Assembly (NCBI GenBank): GCA_030632095.1
Contig: DAOVJU010000113.1
Span: 1-8,764, forward strand
Length of the DNA: 8,764 nt
Direction: 5' to 3'
DNA from: Chlorobiota bacterium
GTDB lineage: Bacteria > Bacteroidota > Bacteroidia > Bacteroidales > B39-G9
The notes beneath the pieces were generated by a model. That model searched no databases and had not been told where the DNA came from. It saw nothing but the letters and a program-made list of their open reading frames with translations. The position numbers and the translations under genes are program-made. The first letter of the stretch is position 1, and each line of letters starts with the position of its first letter. Positions 6,601-8,764 of the stretch are shown here, piece after piece.

Positions 6601-7452
6601 AAATATAATATTGAACTTCGTTTAAAAAACATTATTGAAAAAGATTTAATCATCCATACAGATCCATTCAGGTTTCGGCAGGTTTTATCAAATCTCATAG
6701 GAAATGCTGTTAAGTTCACGGAAAATGGTTTCATTGAATTTGGATGTATTCTTGAAGCGACACATCACGGCGTTTCGTTAAAATCAAACGGGATGTTCCT
6801 TCAATTCTATGTGAAAGATACAGGCATTGGTATCCCGGATGATAAGGTTGATATGATTTTCGACAGGTTCCGACAGATTGAAAGGGAACATATAAGAAAC
6901 ACCAGAGGAACAGGATTAGGCCTTGCAATATCTAAAAATTTAGTAGAATTACTTGGTGGAAAAATTTGGGTTGAATCAACACTAAACAAGGGTACTACAT
7001 TTTACTTCACTATACCTTACCAGCTATGTGAAAAAAACATAACTGATATTCCAGCAACGATTTCTGACAAAGAAAATTATAACTGGAAAGATAAATTGAT
7101 CCTGGTTGTTGATAATGAAGAATTCATTTATAAGTTTTTTGAAGAGATCTTACAAAAAACCGGGGCAAAACTTCTGTGGGTAAGAAATGGCCGGGAAGCA
7201 GTTGATATTTGTATATCCAACGATAACATAGATATTGTTCTAATGGACATCAAAATGCCTGTTATGGACGGATACGAAGCAATACGGAAAATAAAACAAA
7301 TTAGAAAAGAACTGCCCATAATTGTCCAGACTGCATACGCCATGGAAGAAGAAAGAGAAAAAAGCCTTAATGCAGGTTGTAATGATTACATAGCTAAACC
7401 ATTACGATCTAAAGAGCTTTTATCAATTATGAGTAAATACCTGACAGGGTGA
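3631..7452 (+). CDS. Hybrid two-component sensor kinase with double propeller, Y_Y_Y, HisKA, HATPase and receiver
   Basis: 1273 residues from ATG 3631. A hydrophobic export segment (about 21-37, ending YSQ) leads into 14 propeller blades, each marked by W[IF]GT...GLNKF-like motifs (first near W69, last near 693), i.e. two seven-bladed propellers. A Y_Y_Y domain follows (about 748-829), one membrane helix (839-855), a coiled coil, then HisKA with phospho-accepting H904 in MSHEIRTP, HATPase with N1021, DTGIGIP at 1063-1069 and RGTGLGL at 1092-1098, and a C-terminal receiver with D1206 in MDIKMP, T1234 and K1256. The receiver's second acidic residue is Asn (VVDNEE). It senses a periplasmic ligand and signals by phosphorelay; no AraC domain follows, so the output partner is unknown. 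The frame is open upstream to GTG 3547, with another ATG at 3568; the start is uncertain because a GC-rich repeat overlaps it. Confidence 0.93.
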   Translation: MRRIKFNLLVRRSGSEGGLKYIYSIFFISLLSGFVYSQDNIKFEHITVEQDLSNGTVYSIAQDKKGFIWFGTPDGLNKYDGYSFKVYYHNPQNPFSISNNNAGNIFIDNSGYIWIGTWGGGLNKFDPKTEKFIHYLPDAENPNSISDIRIQSIYEDRFGILWFGSYESGLNKLITGKSKEPGHDTAKFIHYQHIADNPNSLSNNRIWSIKEDQQGHLWIATSNGLNRFDHQTGQFIRYFHDPDNQNSLSNNVIRSLHLSPSGTFWIGTQNGLNRFNPENKTFTRYFYDEKQENKFGKNTITSIIEGSNKILWIGTADGLYRFNPKSEIFTRFLHSPKNPYSLSANEIRCLFEDVSGNIWIGTLGAGINKFNNKPKNIRHYSYNPDNPNSLSHNKVWCIYEDSKNNLWIGTRGGLNKLARKKVEGTDYYKEEFTHYNHDADNPNSLSHNEIWCIYEDSKNNLWIGTRSGGLNKFDRATGIFSHYLHDPVDPNSLSRMGIRSIYEDSSGTFWIGSYTGGLCIFNRDTEQLTRFQHNPDDKNSLSHNEVWCIFEDHSGSLWIGTGNGLNQFNKTTQKFEYYNYAQDNPDNLQINRIFYIHEDKSGILWIGTDWGLHKFNRFTKKFTPFFKSDGLPNNRILCILSDNDENLWLSTNKGISKFNPNTETFKNYGIDDALQGMEFSSRACLKNKHGQMFFGGGNGFNSFYPNSIEDNKNIPSIVITDFKIFNKSQQVGTNNESPLHQPITRTNEIELSHKDYVFSFDFAALDYVCPAQNKYAYKMEGFDENWIYTDANKRFAHYSNLLPGKYIFRVKGSNNDDVWNNEGTSIKITLVPPFWKTWWFRILLVVSITGIVFSWYKSRIRTIKVQKEKLESQVIERTRELQKAKKKAEEADRLKSAFLANMSHEIRTPMNAILGFSELLASPDLKIDKKNTFIDIINANGTALLNLIDDIIDISKIEAQQIKIHKKDCDINKIMHDLYTFYSNDIRSKEKYNIELRLKNIIEKDLIIHTDPFRFRQVLSNLIGNAVKFTENGFIEFGCILEATHHGVSLKSNGMFLQFYVKDTGIGIPDDKVDMIFDRFRQIEREHIRNTRGTGLGLAISKNLVELLGGKIWVESTLNKGTTFYFTIPYQLCEKNITDIPATISDKENYNWKDKLILVVDNEEFIYKFFEEILQKTGAKLLWVRNGREAVDICISNDNIDIVLMDIKMPVMDGYEAIRKIKQIRKELPIIVQTAYAMEEEREKSLNAGCNDYIAKPLRSKELLSIMSKYLTG
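4765..5046 (+). repeat. Recent in-frame duplication of propeller blade sequence
   Basis: The DNA from about 4765 and from about 4930 is closely similar at an offset of 165 bases (55 codons). A 32-base stretch is identical at 4828-4859 and 4993-5024, coding EDSKNNLWIG in both, and the flanking LSHN...WCIYED part differs at only a few positions. Other blades share the motif at protein level but not such DNA identity, pointing to a recent blade duplication or gene conversion. Confidence 0.7.
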
Positions 7453-7500
7453 ATAGTAATGCTATTTAGTTAAAATTATTACAACCTGTCAAAGGATTTT
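7442..7500. terminator. Possible weak terminator stem after the kinase gene
   Basis: TGACAGG at 7442-7448, overlapping the end of the kinase gene, pairs with CCTGTCA at 7485-7491, and a smaller stem AATAG-TAATG-CTATT (7452-7466) lies inside. The downstream bases are AAGGATTTTT, a poor U-run. The spot lies between convergent genes where a terminator is expected, but the structure is not strong. Confidence 0.25.
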
Positions 7501-7623
7501 TAGCATATCCATATCCAAAATAAAAATATAATCTAAGTTTCAGAACTCCTGATCCAATTGTTAATTATCAGCAAATTAGAGTCTTATGTTCGTAAATTGG
7601 AATTGTTGCATTTTTGAATAATA

Positions 7624-8064
7624 TCAACTCTTACTTATGTCCTCCACGATATTCACAACATCTGATGGATGAAAAACGATAAAATCAGGTTTGTATTTCC
7701 AGTCATTGGTCATATCTGGTTTTTCAAACATTGCCCCTATACTTAGAATAGCTTTTCTTTTTAGCTTAATGTTTGCGTTGAAGGCACATTGTGCATCGGT
7801 TTCGTGATCACCAATGTAGATTACAAAATCTCCTTTCTGTATTTTTTTAATCCAGGAAATACAGGTTAAAAGTCCTTTGGGATGTGGTTTTTGCCTTGCA
7901 AAATCAACTTCTTCATATCCAATTATTTTAAGAAAATAATTCAATATTCCATGACGTTGCAAATTATTACTGATGTTCTGATGGGAATTCCGGGATACTA
8001 CACCATGTGGATAATTCCTTAACTCGTTTATTGTTTTACCAATACCTTCAAAAAACCTGGCCAT
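7624..8064 (-). pseudogene. HAD-superfamily phosphatase fragment lacking its N-terminus
   Basis: 146 residues from ATG 8064. Three of four HAD motifs are present: motif II with S24 in GVVSRNSH, motif III lysine K59 in KPHPKG, and motif IV acidic residues D86 and D90 in YIGDHETD. This layout resembles phosphoglycolate phosphatase-like enzymes. Motif I (DxDGT), which supplies the nucleophilic Asp, is missing. The frame stays open upstream from 8064 to 8130 and still reads like protein (KFAGNLWTKYQLLDD), with no ATG, GTG or TTG, until a stop at 8131-8133 next to the end of the lipoprotein gene. The family normally has about 80 further residues there. The 5' part thus seems to have been lost where the lipoprotein gene now ends. 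The product, if made, should be catalytically dead. A genuine short protein cannot be excluded. Confidence 0.65.
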
Positions 8065-8126
8065 GGTATCATCAAGCAGTTGATATTTTGTCCAAAGATT
8101 GCCGGCAAATTTTATTTGAAAAACAT

Positions 8127-8753
8127 TTAGTTATCATCAATTACATTCCCAACTCCGGTTATTACCAAATCAACTGTTGGATTACCCTTGTATTTGACAT
8201 TTCCCACACCCGAAATAGCTACATCTAACAAATTATTTACCCTTACTTCACAGTCTCCAACACCCGATAAATTTATATAACAAGTATCAACCTCCATGTT
8301 ATATGCATATACATTTCCAGCACCAGTTAAATCAATATCCAATATACTTTGCTTTTCCCCATTCAATTCAAAATTTCCAACACCTGTTAATGTTATGCTT
8401 TCAATACCAGGAATTGTTATTTCTGCTGATATTTCCTTATCCGTTTCTATTTCCTTATTATCATTATTCATTCCAAGCTTAAATGTTTCATTTACAACCG
8501 AATAAGTCATTATATCAAGAATTTCCTGTTGAGCTTTATAAATAACAATCTGGGTATCTGCAATAGTAACATAAATGTTTGCAACACCTTCAAGAATAAT
8601 ATTGTGAAAAGGTGAAACAACTATATCTTTAGATATTACTTCACCGGTACCAATTATTTTATCTTCGTTGTTATTATCGTTTTTTTCCTTATTGCAGTTT
8701 ATATTAAATAATATTACAACGGCAACCAGCCAAATTAAACTCGTTTTTTTCAT
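8127..8753 (-). CDS. Lipoprotein with GIN (DUF2807) domain, putative surface or periplasmic beta-helix
   Basis: 208 residues. The N-terminus MKKTSLIWLVAVVILFNINC is a signal peptide ending at C20, followed by a hydrophilic NKEKNDNNNEDK linker, as in Bacteroidetes lipoproteins; the lipobox (NINC) is not ideal. The rest fits the head-GIN domain family (DUF2807): GTGEVISKDIVVSPFHNIILEG, then regularly spaced turns LTGVGNF (122), LTGAGNV (142), LSGVGDC (162), ISGVGNV (180) and ITGVGNV (198), 18-20 residues apart, which suggest one rung of a beta-helix each. The family is labelled putative adhesin, but its function is not established. GGAG at 8761-8764 lies 7 bases before the ATG, the only good Shine-Dalgarno seen in the window. 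Downstream is the HAD fragment in the same direction. Confidence 0.88.
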   Translation of the reverse strand: MKKTSLIWLVAVVILFNINCNKEKNDNNNEDKIIGTGEVISKDIVVSPFHNIILEGVANIYVTIADTQIVIYKAQQEILDIMTYSVVNETFKLGMNNDNKEIETDKEISAEITIPGIESITLTGVGNFELNGEKQSILDIDLTGAGNVYAYNMEVDTCYINLSGVGDCEVRVNNLLDVAISGVGNVKYKGNPTVDLVITGVGNVIDDN

Positions 8754-8764
8754 GTGTTTTCTCC

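Noticed and set aside
3601..7452. Direct repeats in the kinase as a CRISPR array or tandem satellite
   Set aside because: They are in frame, degenerate and code the WIGT...GLNKF propeller blades.
7601..7613. AATTGTTGCATTT shared with 3128-3140, as ends of a mobile element
   Set aside because: A 13-base AT-rich match is expected by chance in a window this size, and no further similarity flanks it.
8007..8505. Plus-strand frames at 8007-8228 and 8296-8505
   Set aside because: They are antisense to the HAD fragment and lipoprotein gene; their proline- and serine-rich repeats are the complement of the GVGN-coding turns.

Overview
The window looks like chromosomal DNA of a Bacteroidetes (Bacteroidota) bacterium. 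The DNA is AT-rich. Most starts lack a Shine-Dalgarno sequence, two divergent promoters match the Bacteroidetes -7 consensus TAnnTTTG exactly, and there is a very large hybrid sensor kinase with two seven-bladed propellers plus a Y_Y_Y domain, and a GIN-domain lipoprotein. This lineage call is inference from gene types and signals, not from a marker gene.

Positions 1-3058 form a nickel-linked module. On the minus strand, nikR (nickel-responsive ribbon-helix-helix repressor) is followed after 8 bases by a 490-residue exported protein that joins a nucleoside hydrolase domain to an FmdE-like domain. After another 46 bases comes a secreted protein of unknown function that runs off the left edge. 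Divergent from nikR is a six-helix UreH/NicO-type membrane protein with a histidine-rich cytoplasmic or periplasmic loop, a probable nickel/cobalt permease. The 79-base divergent region holds two back-to-back -7 elements that together form a perfect inverted repeat, a natural site for control by NikR.

Positions 3059-3630 hold no convincing gene. They contain a series of hairpin-forming inverted repeats, then a GC-rich hairpin block that runs into the start of the next reading frame. Positions 3631-7452 encode a hybrid histidine kinase: exported 14-blade sensor, Y_Y_Y domain, one membrane helix, HisKA, HATPase and a C-terminal receiver, without the AraC-type output domain common in this architecture.

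Converging on it from the right are a GIN-domain lipoprotein gene (8753-8127) and, just downstream, a HAD phosphatase fragment (7624-8064) that lacks the catalytic nucleophile motif and is probably a gene remnant.

The most unusual item is the NikR-operon nucleoside hydrolase-FmdE fusion. The gene order suggests that it works in nickel acquisition or handling in the periplasm, but its substrate cannot be read from the sequence.
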